Positions 1-11,472 of a stretch of DNA of 64,000 nt are shown one piece after another. How positions within the stretch are numbered: position 1 is the first letter of the stretch; each line of letters opens with the position of its first letter. The position numbers were made by a program, and so were the translations under genes. The notes beneath the pieces are model-generated. The model worked only from the letters and a program-made list of their open reading frames with translations, made no database searches and was not told the origin of the DNA. Source of the stretch: Chaetoderma sp. LZ-2023a (lineage: Eukaryota > Mollusca > Caudofoveata > Chaetodermatida > Chaetodermatidae); NCBI GenBank assembly GCA_034401795.1, contig CM067374.1:133198300-133262299 (forward strand), in the 5' to 3' direction.

Positions 1-639
1 TGCTCACATTCAGTGAAAGTGGGGATATCAGCGGGGGGGGGTGATCTGTATCACTAAGACTCTAGCTTAATTTAGTGATATATGTTTAAATGTTAATTTC
101 GGCATTGTTGCGATTCTTCGGCTTCCAGGTTGATTGGTTGGGGACAGATCAGAAGAGGCGTGACCGTGAAGCCGGATCAAGAGGTGTGACAGTGAGGCTG
201 GATGACTAGATATAGATCAACATCTAGAAATCATGAATAGGAATTGTGGGAGAGTTATCATCAGGATCATTATTGCGTTCTCTAATAAAATGTCACACTT
301 ATTTAAATTACATCTGGATTTGATTGTACTTGCTATACAGCGAATCATGTAAAAACTCAACCACCCGTGAACTGGACAAAGAATTTGTATGTTTTGGAAA
401 CGTTTTCTTGTTACAAAATTTGAAAATTGTAACTGAAAGAACCTTGTTTACGAGATGTTTTGTTTAACCCTTGAATGATCAAGAAGCATTATAAATTACG
501 CGCTTTGTACAAACAGAAGATATCAACTACCTGCCAACTTTAACTCTTCAACCTCTCTTGTGTCAACTTAACCCTCTAAACTTCAAACCGTCTAGTTCAA
601 ACCAACCCAAATCAGCTCTGTAGTGGTCTTGAGGCATAT
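1..639. other. intergenic, nothing recognised
   Basis: AT-rich sequence with a short G run near base 32. No exon, transposon end or tandem repeat was recognised here. Confidence 0.4.
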
Positions 640-766
640 CTATTTGCAGGCCAAGATAAGAGTATTTTTGAATATTTACCACTGGAATGACTGGCTCGGT
701 AACCGAGCCAGTCATTCCAGTGTTAAATTTTCAAAAATACACTTTTCTTGCCCTTCAAATGGACAG
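640..766. repeat. HP-A hairpin repeat (copy 1)
   Basis: Near-perfect inverted repeat centred near 700. The arms read 'atttgcaggccaag...tttaccactgg' then 'aatgactggctcgg', and the complement follows, with almost no loop. About a dozen copies lie in the window: 640, 5930, 7310, 9300, 9655, 10805, 13567, 33285, 39285, 63325, and degenerate ones near 900 and 10160. No protein is encoded. It behaves like a foldback or MITE-type repeat; the family is not named here. Confidence 0.75.
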
Positions 767-1094
767 TGGCTGACCAAAAACTAATTTTCTTTAATGTTGC
801 CATTTTGATGGTCAAGCCGGTAAAATTCCAGTGGTAAATTTATAAAAAAGTCTAAAATTAAAATTACGTGAAAAATTTTGACCGTTTAAAATGATTAATT
901 GACAGGAATGGCTGGCTCGATGTATAATTGAAGCAGACATTCCACTGATAAGGTTTCAAGAATTGTCATCTTCTGGTTTGTAAATAGATATTCACTAAGC
1001 AAGTGTTGTTGCTTCACCACTGATCTTGAGCAGTAGAGGGTTAAATTATTCAGCTTTCTGACAAACTAGTGTCGAACCAGACATTAATGTCAAT

Positions 1095-1205
1095 GGGCAA
1101 TAACTCTGGAATGCCTGAACATTTTGAAAACAATTTGACTGAAAGTTGTTGGTGGCTAAGCCACCAACAATTTTCAGTCAAATTGTTTTCAAAATATTCA
1201 GCATC
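1095..1205. repeat. HP-B hairpin repeat (subfamily 2)
   Basis: Inverted repeat with arms running from 'cattttgaaaacaatttgac' to 'gttgttggtggct' and then the complement, ending in 'caaaatattcagc'. This subfamily has a GTTGGTGGC stem tip. Similar copies occur near 42200 and, degraded, at 52010-52262. Confidence 0.7.
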
Positions 1206-1275
1206 TCCAGAGATAAACCCCATGGAACATGTATTCTGGAGACATTCGGTAAGCAGGCAGTTAAGATCGGACTTT

Positions 1276-2017
1276 TTAGCTCACCTGGCCTGAAAGGTTA
1301 AGTGAGCTTATGCTGTGGCAACTGTCCATCCATCATGTCTGTCTGTTGCCTGCAGTTCGTCCATCCTTTTTCTTTAAACAACCTTAATAACCACTGGGCT
1401 GAATTCAATTATTAGCTCATGCTTATGCCATGGCGACCATCCATCCGGTTGTCCGTAAATTTGTGTTTAAAAATGCTACTCATTACCAATTGGCAGATTT
1501 TAACCTAATATGGCTGGAAGGCCCGATGGGGACAGGCTTCAGAACCTGTATACATAATTTTAATTGGTCAATTTTTGGGGTGTAGTTCTTAGATATTATG
1601 AAAGATTTACCAGAAATTGTCAAAACACTACTCATTAACCGTCTGGCGGATTTCAACCTAATTTGGCTGGAAGGACCCTATCGGTGTAGGCTTCAGTACA
1701 TGAATTTAATGGGTCAATTTTTGGAGTGAAATTTTTTGATTTTATGAAAGATTTACTGGAAAATGTCTACTCATTAACCGCTTGGAAAAAGATCCACAAT
1801 GGCCGCCAAACCGTTTATCCGACAGTTCCAAAAACCTATAGAAAACCAATTTCAGCTTCAAAATCCATCAAATAAAAATATCCAATATGGCCGCCAAACA
1901 CGCAAAATTTTGATTGGTCCATGACAGACATTTTTTTTTACGTATCAACTTCCCTTGAACAAACTTTAAAGGCCCTTAGTCCCTAATCATATCTACCTTT
2001 CAGACCAGGTGAGCTAA
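1276..2017. mobile_element. 742-bp non-autonomous TIR element
   Basis: The ends are 22-base terminal inverted repeats beginning TTAGCTCACCTGG (1276-1297 and 1996-2017) that differ at one position. The interior is non-coding and contains phrases such as 'cccttgaacaaactt' and 'ggcccttagtccctaatcat', which recur in the 14.2-16.3 kb repeat block. No clear target-site duplication was seen. The superfamily is not assigned. I associate TGAGCTAA-ended repeats with bivalve genomes, but only from memory. Confidence 0.6.
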
Positions 2018-2402
2018 CAAGGACAACAAGAGCAATCAGCCATTGCAAACCCTCGCCCCTTTTGTCATGCTGTAAAAGGCTTTGCTGGGACGCATCAGCC
2101 CACAGTCAGTTTTAAAATATTCAACAGCTTTAGATGCGCTGAAAATTCAGGTTTCAAATCAATTTCAACAAGGGTAAAAATTTGGCGGAGCAAAGGTAAA
2201 AATGGATCTCTCCAATCATTGCCTTTATTCGGACACCATGACGTTTTGTCACCAAAATTAAATGACCTTCCGACAGCCAAGATGCAGATTTTGGTGGAGC
2301 TGTATAGGGATCTGTACACCAGAATGGAGCTAAGCTGCACTTAGCCCATGCTGCGATCGATTGATCCCGGAGTATCAATTTCCAGAAAACTATACAGGTA
2401 AG

Positions 2403-2500
2403 ATGTTGAATATTTTGAAACTAATCTGACTGGGTTCTGTTGCTGCCTATGGCAACAACAGCACCCAGTCAAATTAGTTTCAAAATATTCAACAGCATGC
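2403..2500. repeat. HP-B hairpin repeat
   Basis: Inverted repeat from 'gttgaatattttgaaactaa' through a stem tip GGTGCTGTTGCTG-like segment and back to 'gtttcaaaatattcaacag'. The flanks 'cagaaaactataca' (left) and 'cttattaaatagaca' (right) recur at the copies near 8285 and 35895, so the mobile or duplicated unit is larger than the hairpin. Confidence 0.75.
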
Positions 2501-2681
2501 TTATTAAATAGACATAGAATTCGTACAACAACACTTATGGCCATTTGCACACCTATGGCTCAGGTAAGCCTGAGTTACGAGGTGAGCAGGGGATCATGTA
2601 ATCGCAGATTAAAGCTGATTTGAGCGGAGATCGACGGTGAGACTTCGCTTGCAGAACTTCACTTCTGATTCAGTCATTTTC

Positions 2682-2766
2682 GCCATGTCTTCTAAAGCAA
2701 ACTCCCAGTTTTACAGAACAAACATGTACGGAGATGAGGAAGACGTTATAGATGACGTAAACTAGT
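2682..2766 (+). other. possible short coding exon or processed fragment
   Basis: An ATG in a reasonable context at 2684 opens 26 codons rich in acidic residues (MSSKANSQFYR..., then GDEEDVIDD) before a TAG. Codon-like sequence seems to continue in another frame to about 2970. It resembles a 5' UTR plus the start of a coding sequence, but the protein was not recognised and no donor or acceptor was convincing. It could be a processed pseudogene fragment or chance. Confidence 0.2.
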
Positions 2767-3179
2767 TAAATGCAAGATGACACTGAAACCTTTGATGCCG
2801 GAAATCAGAGGATTTCACTCAACAGATACGATCACACCAGATCCACTTGCAAAAAGCATATGATGATGATGTGTTTGCATGCGGATGACGGGATAAGTTA
2901 TGTCTTTGATGCAGGCCTGCTTGCATGTTGTGGGTGGGATCGGTGCTGGTCGTGTTCTCGGCCACTATAAAGAATTATTTAAAAGTAGCAGCAGCAGTCA
3001 TTTGGAATTAACAACATTGATTTGGTCTGTGGGTATAGCAGGTTCAGATTTTCCAACAATCTGAGCGGAATTTACGTAACCCAAGTTGCTGTGCAAGCGG
3101 ACGCAAAAAGGGAGCTGCGCTTAAACCCGGAATCATATTGAGTGTGGCTTGAGCTTTACGTGAGCAATCAGCCATTAGT

Positions 3180-3740
3180 CCGTCATCAAGTAAGTGTTCG
3201 TTACGAACTTAGCTATGTCAATGAGTGACGTAAGTGATTATGACATCATCTGATTGATGGATAAACTGGAATCCTCCATTGGCTCATGTCCCTCTTCCGT
3301 AGAACTGAAGCGTCATCTGTAAATGCACTGAAATTTCCATAATAGGTAGATCCACTTCCAGCTAAGCTCCACACACTTCGTAGCAATAACTCGGTCAAAT
3401 TTATTAAATTGTATAGTCCTCATCACAGATGTACAATTCGTACACTTCAATTCAACCAAATTTGGCTGAAATGATCCTATGATTATAGGCTCCAGAGATT
3501 TTATTCAGAATTTTGACTGGTCAATTTTTCCGGTGGCCATCTTGTTTAATGTATTGAATCATGTATATTTACATGCACATGTTTCAAATGCTAAAGGTCC
3601 AGGCGAGCGTCACAGACCCTTGTGACTTTAGTTGTGATGAGCTACGTAATTTTAATTGTGACCTCGGCTAACTAGTGATGTATTTCATTATGACATCACA
3701 TACTTGAGTGACAGATCAGGCAGACAGCATTCCTCCACTA
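3180..3740. repeat. dispersed 'tgacatcat' module repeats
   Basis: The stretch holds two copies of a dispersed module. Its signature is a pair of TGACATCA/TGATGTCA-like motifs about 30-40 bases apart, followed by 'gattgatggataaactgga' and 'cctccatt'. Further copies lie near 4620, 8440, 10330, 16390 and 39105, and an amplified tandem form at 29697-29930. No coding sequence was seen. Confidence 0.55.
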
Positions 3741-3965
3741 AGTCACCTTCAGCTTTTGACTGAAAAATCAATAATCTGTTCAGTAGAATCTGAGATCATC
3801 CGGAAACACAGCACACAAAGTAACCCTTAATTAGATAACATTGGGCTCACTGCAACCTTGGCTTTGAACACAAAGTCAATCTAGGACTCTTTATAACCTC
3901 AAGGTATGTAACACACCCTATTTGGGTTCAGATCTATCCAGTAAAATTTGGAACCTCCCGGTGAC

Positions 3966-4036
3966 ACGCACACACATAGGTACACTCACACCCACCCGCA
4001 CGCGCGCGCACACGCACACACAGATGCAAGCACACA
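3966..4036. repeat. CA-rich microsatellite
   Basis: Imperfect (CA)n with GC interruptions ('cacgcgcgcgcacacgcaca'). Confidence 0.8.
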
Positions 4037-4139
4037 GACACTCAGAAAGTATGTTACACATATATTCCCTTCATCTTTATATGTGCTGTGCATAATAATC
4101 CAGGTCACGCTACAGAAATCTGTATGTGAAGCTTCTTAG

Positions 4140-4794
4140 TATAAAATCAATTCATAATTCGCTAAAAACAGTAGGGCACAACTGAATAACAAACACTATT
4201 GAAATATAAAGTATATACATTTATGTCATACGACAGAATAACGTAAAACAATAAATACAGAATAGATATAATTATTCAGATATTCACAAAATATGGGCGA
4301 AAGATCGATACAAGACTTATACTCTGAAGATATAGAATTTATATTTACAAGCAGGAATAACGAATAGTCATAATTTACATAATCCTATTTAGAACCAGTA
4401 GAATTAAAACTTCACCATCTGACAGAAGCCTATTCGAAAATTAAATCTATTTTCTGGTGTTCACGTGACTGAAATAACAAATTGGATGAATATTTTCAGA
4501 GCAGATTGATTGAGTCATTGCTACCTGTAAGTAAGCAGTCAAATTGTTCTCAAAATAATCGGCATACAGTTAAAGCTGGTCGCATCCTGTGTTTCACCGG
4601 GTGACTGAAGTAACAATACCTGTTCATAACAGAGGGATGTGATCTGTCAGTCATGTTTCTGACATAATCAATTAGGCCACATGTTAGCTGACATCACAAT
4701 CAAAATGACGTCGCTCCGTCAGAAAAATTGTAAGACAGTCTAAAAAATGTATGAATTGTACGTCTTTCATGACTACAATTTAATACACATTTTG
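4140..4794. other. intergenic, only degenerate repeats
   Basis: AT-rich sequence with a decayed HP-B copy near 4505-4562 and a TGACATCA-type module near 4620-4720. No exon was recognised. Confidence 0.4.
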
Positions 4795-4890
4795 AATATC
4801 GAATATTTTTAAAAGTAATTTGACTGGGAGCTGCTGCTGCCATAGGCAGCAACAGCACCCAGTAAAATTACTTTCAAAATATTCAACAGT
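4795..4890. repeat. HP-B hairpin repeat
   Basis: Inverted repeat 'gaatatttttaaaagtaatt' to 'gggagctgctgctgc', then the complement. The loop is close to zero. Confidence 0.75.
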
Positions 4891-5081
4891 TTACCTGTGT
4901 AGGTACCTCGAAATTTAGATTCTAGAAATTCAGGCTTCAAAGTTTGAAATCGATTCCAAGACGCATAAACACGTGGGTAGAGTTTAGTCAGAAATTGGCG
5001 GGGCATAGCTAGAAATGGGGCCCCCCCCCTTTTGCTAATCACAGACACGGGAATGCAATACATTACTGATGTTTCATGTTG

Positions 5082-5620
5082 TTCCGATTAATCAATTTGA
5101 TCGATGATTGATTGGTTTGCATGTTCAACCAACAGATCGATCATGATTTCAGAAATCGATTTTGGTTGTTTATAAATTGACTTTATTAATATAGTTTAAC
5201 TGGTCAAGCTAGAAAACGAATACTTTTTGTTAAAGAATTTAAATTTAATTGTTAGAACTATATAGTATTACTCCTTAGTCCAAGACATTAATTCTCTCAG
5301 CACTGAAATAGAATGTTAATTTCAAAGCAACCATACCAATAACATGTTGAATATTTTGAAACTTAATTGAGCTGTTGCTTCCAGTCAAATTAGTTTCAAA
5401 ATATTCAATCTTAAATTATTAAGAATCTGTCATACCTGAAAGGGGTAGTTATCCTTGAACATGCTATAATCATGCTTGATGAAGTCACTCTCATGTATGT
5501 ATAATTACTGCATTCAAAATGGGTAAAAAATGAGAACCAGTTATGATCAATCATTAATTGATCATCGTTTGGTATATAAAACCATCGATCACAAAAATAG
5601 AACCAATTCCCAAATCAGCT
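5082..5620. mobile_element. hAT-like MITE, diverged copy
   Basis: About 540 bases similar along the whole length to 39682-40220. Both copies start with 'gttccg' and share 'gattgattggtttgcatgtt' and 'cgattttggtt', an HP-B hairpin at the same internal place (5344-5408 here), and 'tatataaaacca' near the far end. The terminal bases are less well kept than in the other copy and no target duplication was seen. It is non-coding. Confidence 0.6.
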
Positions 5621-5924
5621 TTAACAATATTGAATAGTATAATCGCAATGATATATTGATTTTTTTTTAGCACAGTGTGTCTGTCTGCTTTAACAATAAC
5701 GAGTACATCTATGATGATACTGTGCTATATCCAGCAATTTTAACCTTATTGCATTCAAATTCCACATTGAAAAACATGACGGTGCCTAGACAGTCGGGCC
5801 AACTGCTGTCGAAAGCACATATTACCCACAAGGGAAAATATAAATACAATACATAGCTAGCTATACAAAATTATGATAGCTTTAATGGTCAGATTTGGTC
5901 AAGAAAAATTCCAATACTCTCCTT

Positions 5925-6030
5925 AAAGATTCCATTTGCAGGATGATAAGAGAAGACTATTTTTGAAGATTTACCAGTAATGACTAGCTTGGTTATCGAG
6001 TCATTTCGGCGGTAAATTTTCAACTAGAGG
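5925..6030. repeat. HP-A hairpin repeat, degraded
   Basis: Contains 'ccatttgcagg', 'gagaagactatttttgaaga' and an imperfect inverted partner ending 'ggtaaattttcaa'. Confidence 0.5.
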
Positions 6031-6039
6031 GTAGGCTGT

Positions 6040-7160
6040 GCCTTTTTCAGGCCTTTTTGAAAAACTTATTATTCTTTTAATTCTTGGTGGAAAAAACAGT
6101 CCACACCACGTAAAAATATGGAAAAAAATTGTAAGATCATTTTCCGTATGATAGACAATGTAATGATTATATGGAACAAATCAGTCAAGTTTTATCATGA
6201 GGTTGGTTAAGTCCTTGATAAAGTAAATGTTCATTGAAAAAAACCAAAGTCCAACCAAACAAATTTTGAAAATCATTTTCATTAGGATACAGACTGCAAG
6301 CAATGATGACATGTAGCAAACATATCTGTAGTTTAATATAAAAAAATAGCTATTAGATAAGCCCTTGATGAATTAAATGACTAATGAAAACTAACATTTA
6401 CCTAATTGTTGGTGGATGCTAGACATTGGACGACAAATGCCATTTGTATCGCTATATTGTGCCATTCTCAGTTTTGCTAACAGCTCGACAAAAATAGTCT
6501 TCTCTTGGTCTGCAAATGGACATTTCTCAAAAGCCATACAGGTTAATATCTACACATATACAAACATAAATAATGAAATGGGATAAACAAAACAGTCTGA
6601 ATTCACATTGTTTGATATCTCGTTAGCACTTCTGATTTAACTAGCACTTAATATTTAGCCACTAAGCGGTCACAAATGTTCATTCTCTATCAAAGCTAAA
6701 TTCAACAGCACAACACACAATTTGCTGGCTATTTTTTAAAACAGTTTGACTGAAGCTAATGACAAATGTAGCTGCCGAGACAACAATAATATAAATAAAA
6801 TTGGTCAATGGTTCTGTAGAGCCAAGTAATCAGAAATATAAACTGTTTGTTAATCGCTGTTGATTAAACGCATAATTACGACGTACCATTAACACTTGTT
6901 ATTATTTTAACAAAAATACAGAAAACTTAAATAACTGAAATCATAAACAATAATACTTAACAAGTATGTGATGAAAAATTCCATTAAACAAAATCACTGA
7001 AATCTTACAAAAGTTGCACTCAAGTATACTTTGGTGAATGTCTGCTGTAGACTAGGTTGCACCAATATACCAAGCGTTGTGACCACTTGTAGATAACGGT
7101 TGAAATTTCAGGCCAATCAAATATTTCCTACGATGTTCAATGTACTGTGAAAAGTAGACA
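6040..7160. other. intergenic, nothing recognised
   Basis: AT-rich sequence. It includes the phrase 'aatagtcttctcttggtctg' near 6496, which is half of an HP-A arm. No exon, RNA gene or complete element was seen. Confidence 0.4.
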
Positions 7161-7162
7161 TA

Positions 7163-7250
7163 CTAGGCTTGTGCGATTATTGCTTTGAGTGATCACGATA
7201 ATTTATTATTTAAGAATAATCGTGATTACTCGATTAATCAGCTTGGGTAA
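7163..7250. mobile_element. hAT-like terminal fragment
   Basis: Starts TAGGCTTGTGCGATTATTGC, close to the terminal inverted repeat of the complete hAT element at 37041-38100 (TAGGCTTGCACGATTTTTGC). A related fragment in the opposite orientation lies at 16268-16315. No matching opposite end was found nearby. Confidence 0.4.
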
Positions 7251-7309
7251 AAATGACCAAGACATAACAACAAAAGCATATCAATATGGAAAGCTGCAAT
7301 GGTGTTTAG

Positions 7310-7425
7310 AAAAGTCTATTTGCAGACCAAGAGAAGACTATTTTTTTTAATGTATCACTGGAATGGCTGGCTCGATTCTCGAGCCAGTCATTCCAGTGAT
7401 ATATTTTCAAAAAACGTGAATATTT
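7310..7425. repeat. HP-A hairpin repeat
   Basis: Inverted repeat with stem tip 'ggctggctcg' and arms carrying 'ttgcagaccaagagaagact' on the left. Confidence 0.7.
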
Positions 7426-7799
7426 TATGCAGTAGAAATTATTCACAATTATTCAATTATATAATTGTTAATCATATAAATTCACGATTTAGAAACTAAT
7501 CGAGATTTTCGAGTTAATTACGTAAGTTTAAGACCTATATCATAAATACCAGACCATTACCCAAAGATGTATTCACACATTGATGGACAGACAGACAAAC
7601 TGATACTAATATTTATTGGAAATTTGTATACAAAATATTTGTATAAATATCAATTTTGGGAAGGTCCTACTTTTTTCTTTGACTGGCTGTGAAGACTCCT
7701 CAATTAAAACCTTGTCTGAACTGAGATGAATAGTTTTCAACTGCATAAACATTGCTACGTCTTAAGCTTGTCATGCAAAAAATGACCACATGCACGCCC

Positions 7800-7838
7800 A
7801 CACGCACGCACGCACACACACACACACACACACCCACC
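7800..7838. repeat. CA microsatellite
   Basis: An 'acgcacgcacgca' run leads into (CA)n. Confidence 0.85.
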
Positions 7839-8284
7839 CGTGTTTATTTGTGAAATTTTTAGCAGCATTAGAAAAATATAAAAATATAATACTGTATTTT
7901 AGAACAAGGGACCTTTATAACTTTGTAACCAAGGAGTCAAACCATGAAAGATTTGATAATTGATGAAATGGAATAATTTAACAATCTTCATATTTATTAA
8001 TTGTAATTTTTTTAAACCCTTTCATTCCCATGATACCAATATCTGAATTTAAAGTGAATTAGGCAAAAAATATGATGAAGTTTTAAAACTATCTCCCTCC
8101 ATGCCCCCCCCCCCACCCACATGCCCCTCCTTTCTAATAGTAGGAAGCATCTAAATGGAGGAATCCAGTTTTAGCTATGCCCTGCCCATCTCTAGCTAAG
8201 GACCACCCATGCTTTTGCCATGTGTCACGATCGATCCATGGCCCATGCTCTCTCCGAATCTGAATTTCCAGAAAACTATACAGT

Positions 8285-8390
8285 TAAGCTGTTGAATATT
8301 TTGAAACTAATTTAACTGTGTGCTGGTGCTGTCTATGACAGCAACAGCGCCCAGTCAAATTAGTTTCAAAATATTCAACAGCATGATTAT
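8285..8390. repeat. HP-B hairpin repeat
   Basis: Same arms and flanks as the copy at 2403. The right flank carries 'attattaaacaataaagaca'. Confidence 0.75.
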
Positions 8391-8737
8391 TAAACAATAA
8401 AGACATACAATTCATTCAACCTAGCAGACTATTAAGCATTTTCAAGGACGAAATCGAGTCACTCATGAAGCAATTGATTATGATGTCATCCTACACATCA
8501 CGTAGTTGATTATGATGTCATATGATTGATGGAAAAACTGGACTTCTCCATTCATAAGCTCAATAACATTCTACTGGATGATACTACAGATAAAAACATT
8601 TATTTTGCATTTATACCACTTCTATATATTTTATCATGCCATAAATTGTGACTGACACACACACACACACCGATGGACACCCACACAGAGCATGCTTCTA
8701 TATCCCTAACCCAATCTACCATTGTGATAAAGTGCCA

Positions 8738-9131
8738 CAGGGTTTGTACACATTTCTGCTTTTGAAATTCCATGACTTCATGACCAAAATTAACAAATTC
8801 CATGATCTCCAAGAATTAACATCTAGGAGATGTGTTTATGACGTAGCTCCAAAAATAAAATCCAAATTATGCAAAATGTCTGAATATTGCAACAACCAAC
8901 CAACAGCCTTGATTTGATCAGCTGTTGCTATAATTTTTATTGCATAGCGGTGATTTATGCCAACATATTTCTTTTTTAGTTCACCTGATTAGCATTTTCC
9001 ATGACTTTTCTATCACCTATGATAAAAAAAACCACACTGATTTTCCATGACTTTCTAGCCATGCCAAGACTGAAATTTAAATTTTCAAATTCCATGCCTT
9101 TCCAGGATTTCCATGACCAATACAAACCCTG
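8738..9131. mobile_element. hAT-like MITE with CAGGGTTTGTA ends
   Basis: The ends are inverted: CAGGGTTTGTACA at 8738 and the complement of CAGGGTTTGTATTG at 9131. The interior repeats 'ccatgacttt'-like phrases and has no transposase. The flanks are similar to each other ('agcatgcttctatatcccta' occurs at about 8690 and 9160), so a local duplication is also present. No 8-base target duplication was visible. Similar inner sequence with a 'gtacgaaccctg' end occurs near 38890-39085. Confidence 0.5.
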
Positions 9132-9299
9132 TTGACAGACACATAGACACCCCCACAGAGCATGCTTCTATATCCCTATCCCAATCTACCATTGTGATAA
9201 AGTGCCGCAGTATATAATTACATATAATTCACAAACTAGATCAGCAGACAATGCACCACCCATTTTAACCCTTTAACCCTCAAATTCTTTCAAGAAAAT

Positions 9300-9445
9300 T
9301 TTTCTCAGAAACTCCATTTGCAGACCAAGTGAATACTATTTTTGAAATTTTACAACTGGATTGACTGGTTCGGTTATCGAGCCAGTTATTAGTGGTAAAT
9401 TTTCAAAAATAGTTTTCACTTGGTCTGCAGATGGCCATTTCTCAA
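9300..9445. repeat. HP-A hairpin repeat
   Basis: 'ccatttgcagaccaag' on the left and 'cacttggtctgcagatggcc' on the right, with imperfect stem tip 'actggttcgg'. Confidence 0.65.
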
Positions 9446-9654
9446 GACCATTGCAGAAGCTACTTTTGGCTATGACTGTTAAATCCTCCAACACTTGTGG
9501 CAATGTTAACCCCCTGATCCACGAGTTCTAAGAAGATCAGATGCATGGTAATTCGACAGTCAAATTAGCATCAAAATATTCACCAGGCAATTGTAGATTA
9601 TTTTTAACATTTGTCATTTCAGCCTCAAGAAATTTTTCAAGTTTGTCATTAATT

Positions 9655-9755
9655 AATACGCAGACGAAGAGATTATTTTTGATAATTTATCACTGGCTAT
9701 CGAGCCAGTCATTCCAGTGACAAATTTTCAAAAATAATCTCGGTCAGCAAATGGA
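9655..9755. repeat. HP-A hairpin repeat, one arm shortened
   Basis: The left arm 'cgcagacgaagagattattt' and the right arm 'cattccagtgacaaattttc' pair around 'ctatcgagcc'. A few bases of the left stem tip are missing. Confidence 0.55.
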
Positions 9756-10464
9756 CATTGCTCAAGACTACTTGAAGAATAAATTTTTCGCAGGTCAGGC
9801 TTGACGCGTCGAGAAAAACAAAAATAACACAACAGCAATGAAATGGAAATAAGTTTGACAGTACCAGTAAGAAATCATACAATTTCAGCTTTCACAAACT
9901 TATAGACCTGAGAAAATGCAATATGTGAGCAAATAGGACCCATTCAACATTACTACACAACTAGTGTAAGTGATGTCTTTACATTGCTTCATGGAACAAC
10001 AGGTTTCAAAATATATCACGACACCAAATTATTTTATTGACAACAGGTTTAGAATTTTTATTCACAGAATTCTATTTGAAACCCTTTAACAGTCGACAAT
10101 TTTCTATAAATAAATTGTTAATTTTTTTTTAACAAAACCAGATTAAACGGTTAACTAAGAAATGTTGCCAGTCATTCTAGTCATAAATTTTCAAAATTAG
10201 TCTTCTCTTGGCCGGCAAGTGAACATTCAATGAGCAAAGATTTAAATTTCTTGACCAAATTTAGTTAGTAAAGGATTAAGGTTCTATACTCAAAGGACCA
10301 ACATCATAATGGAGAGATCTGATCTGTTGCTCAAGTAGTATGATGTCATAATCAATTACGTGACTAGTTATCCGACATCACAATCAAAAGGATGTAGTTC
10401 CGTCATTAAAGTCGAAAAGTCTGTCACAAAAGGTGAGTGAGTAAACAATTTAATAAACATTATG

Positions 10465-10540
10465 TTCTCTGTTTTGAAAGTAATTTGACTGGGAGCTGTT
10501 GCTGTCATAGGTAAATTAGTTTCAAAATATTCAACAGCTT
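10465..10540. repeat. HP-B hairpin repeat, shortened
   Basis: 'tttgactgggagctgttgct' then a truncated partner arm 'tagtttcaaaatattcaaca'. Confidence 0.55.
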
Positions 10541-10804
10541 ACCTAAAGGTACCTTGAAATTGGGATTCTGCGAAGTCAGGGTTTAAAGTACATACAAGTA
10601 AATTGATTCCAAAATGTGTACAAAGTGGCCAGAATCCAGCTAGAAATTGGGTGTGGCATAGTTATGAATGGATCCCTGGATACCTCCATTCATTTACATC
10701 ATGTATTTATCTATTTATTCAGCATTAACTGTGTTTTAACCCGGCTTGTGTCAACTTAACCCTTTAATGGTCAAGTTTGTTAAAAACAACCTCTGCAGTG
10801 ATCT

Positions 10805-10935
10805 TGAGAACTGTCCATTTGCAGGCTAAGAGAATATTTTTGAAAATGTACCACTAATGACCGGTTCGGTAACCGAGCCAGGCATTCCAGTGGTAAATTT
10901 TCAAAAATACTCTTCTTGGTCTTCAATTGGACACT
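10805..10935. repeat. HP-A hairpin repeat
   Basis: The stem tip 'ccggttcggtaaccgagcc' is complete. The left arm begins 'gtccatttgcaggctaagag'. Confidence 0.65.
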
Positions 10936-10939
10936 GGCT

Positions 10940-11472
10940 AAGCAGAAATTTTAATTTTCTTGACCATTACACTTTTGAGGATTGTCCATTTGAAGGATAG
11001 CAGAAATCTATTTTTTTGTAAATTTCTTTGAAAAGTATTGGCAATTAAATATTTAATTGAAATAAATAGTATTTTGAGTGCTTTAACGCACAGTTGACAC
11101 AAGAGAGGCTAAACCATTTATCACATAGCACCAACACAATTACAACCCGACTCAAGAATTCACAAATACACAATAGATCAGAAAATATGATTATTAGAAA
11201 TCTTTCTATAAAATAAAATTCCTTTCAAAATTATTCATTAACATCGCTTAAAATATTCATTTTTAAACTTAATTAATTGTACAAAAACAGAGTTAGCACC
11301 AACACTTGCTCACACAGACATAAGTGTCATTTAGACACCTGTAACAGTATATAGTCAATGCTCTCTGCTCTATTCAGTTCACTGGTCAGCATAAAAGCAG
11401 AATTTCATAGGTGTGAGTGTGTGAATATTTGTACGAATCAGGCATATGTGTCTCAGTGGTCATTATTATATA
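10940..11472. other. intergenic, low complexity
   Basis: AT-rich sequence without recognised genes. Bases 11401-11450 resemble the left shoulder of the minisatellite at about 13011-13060, on the other side of the Tc1 element. Confidence 0.35.
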
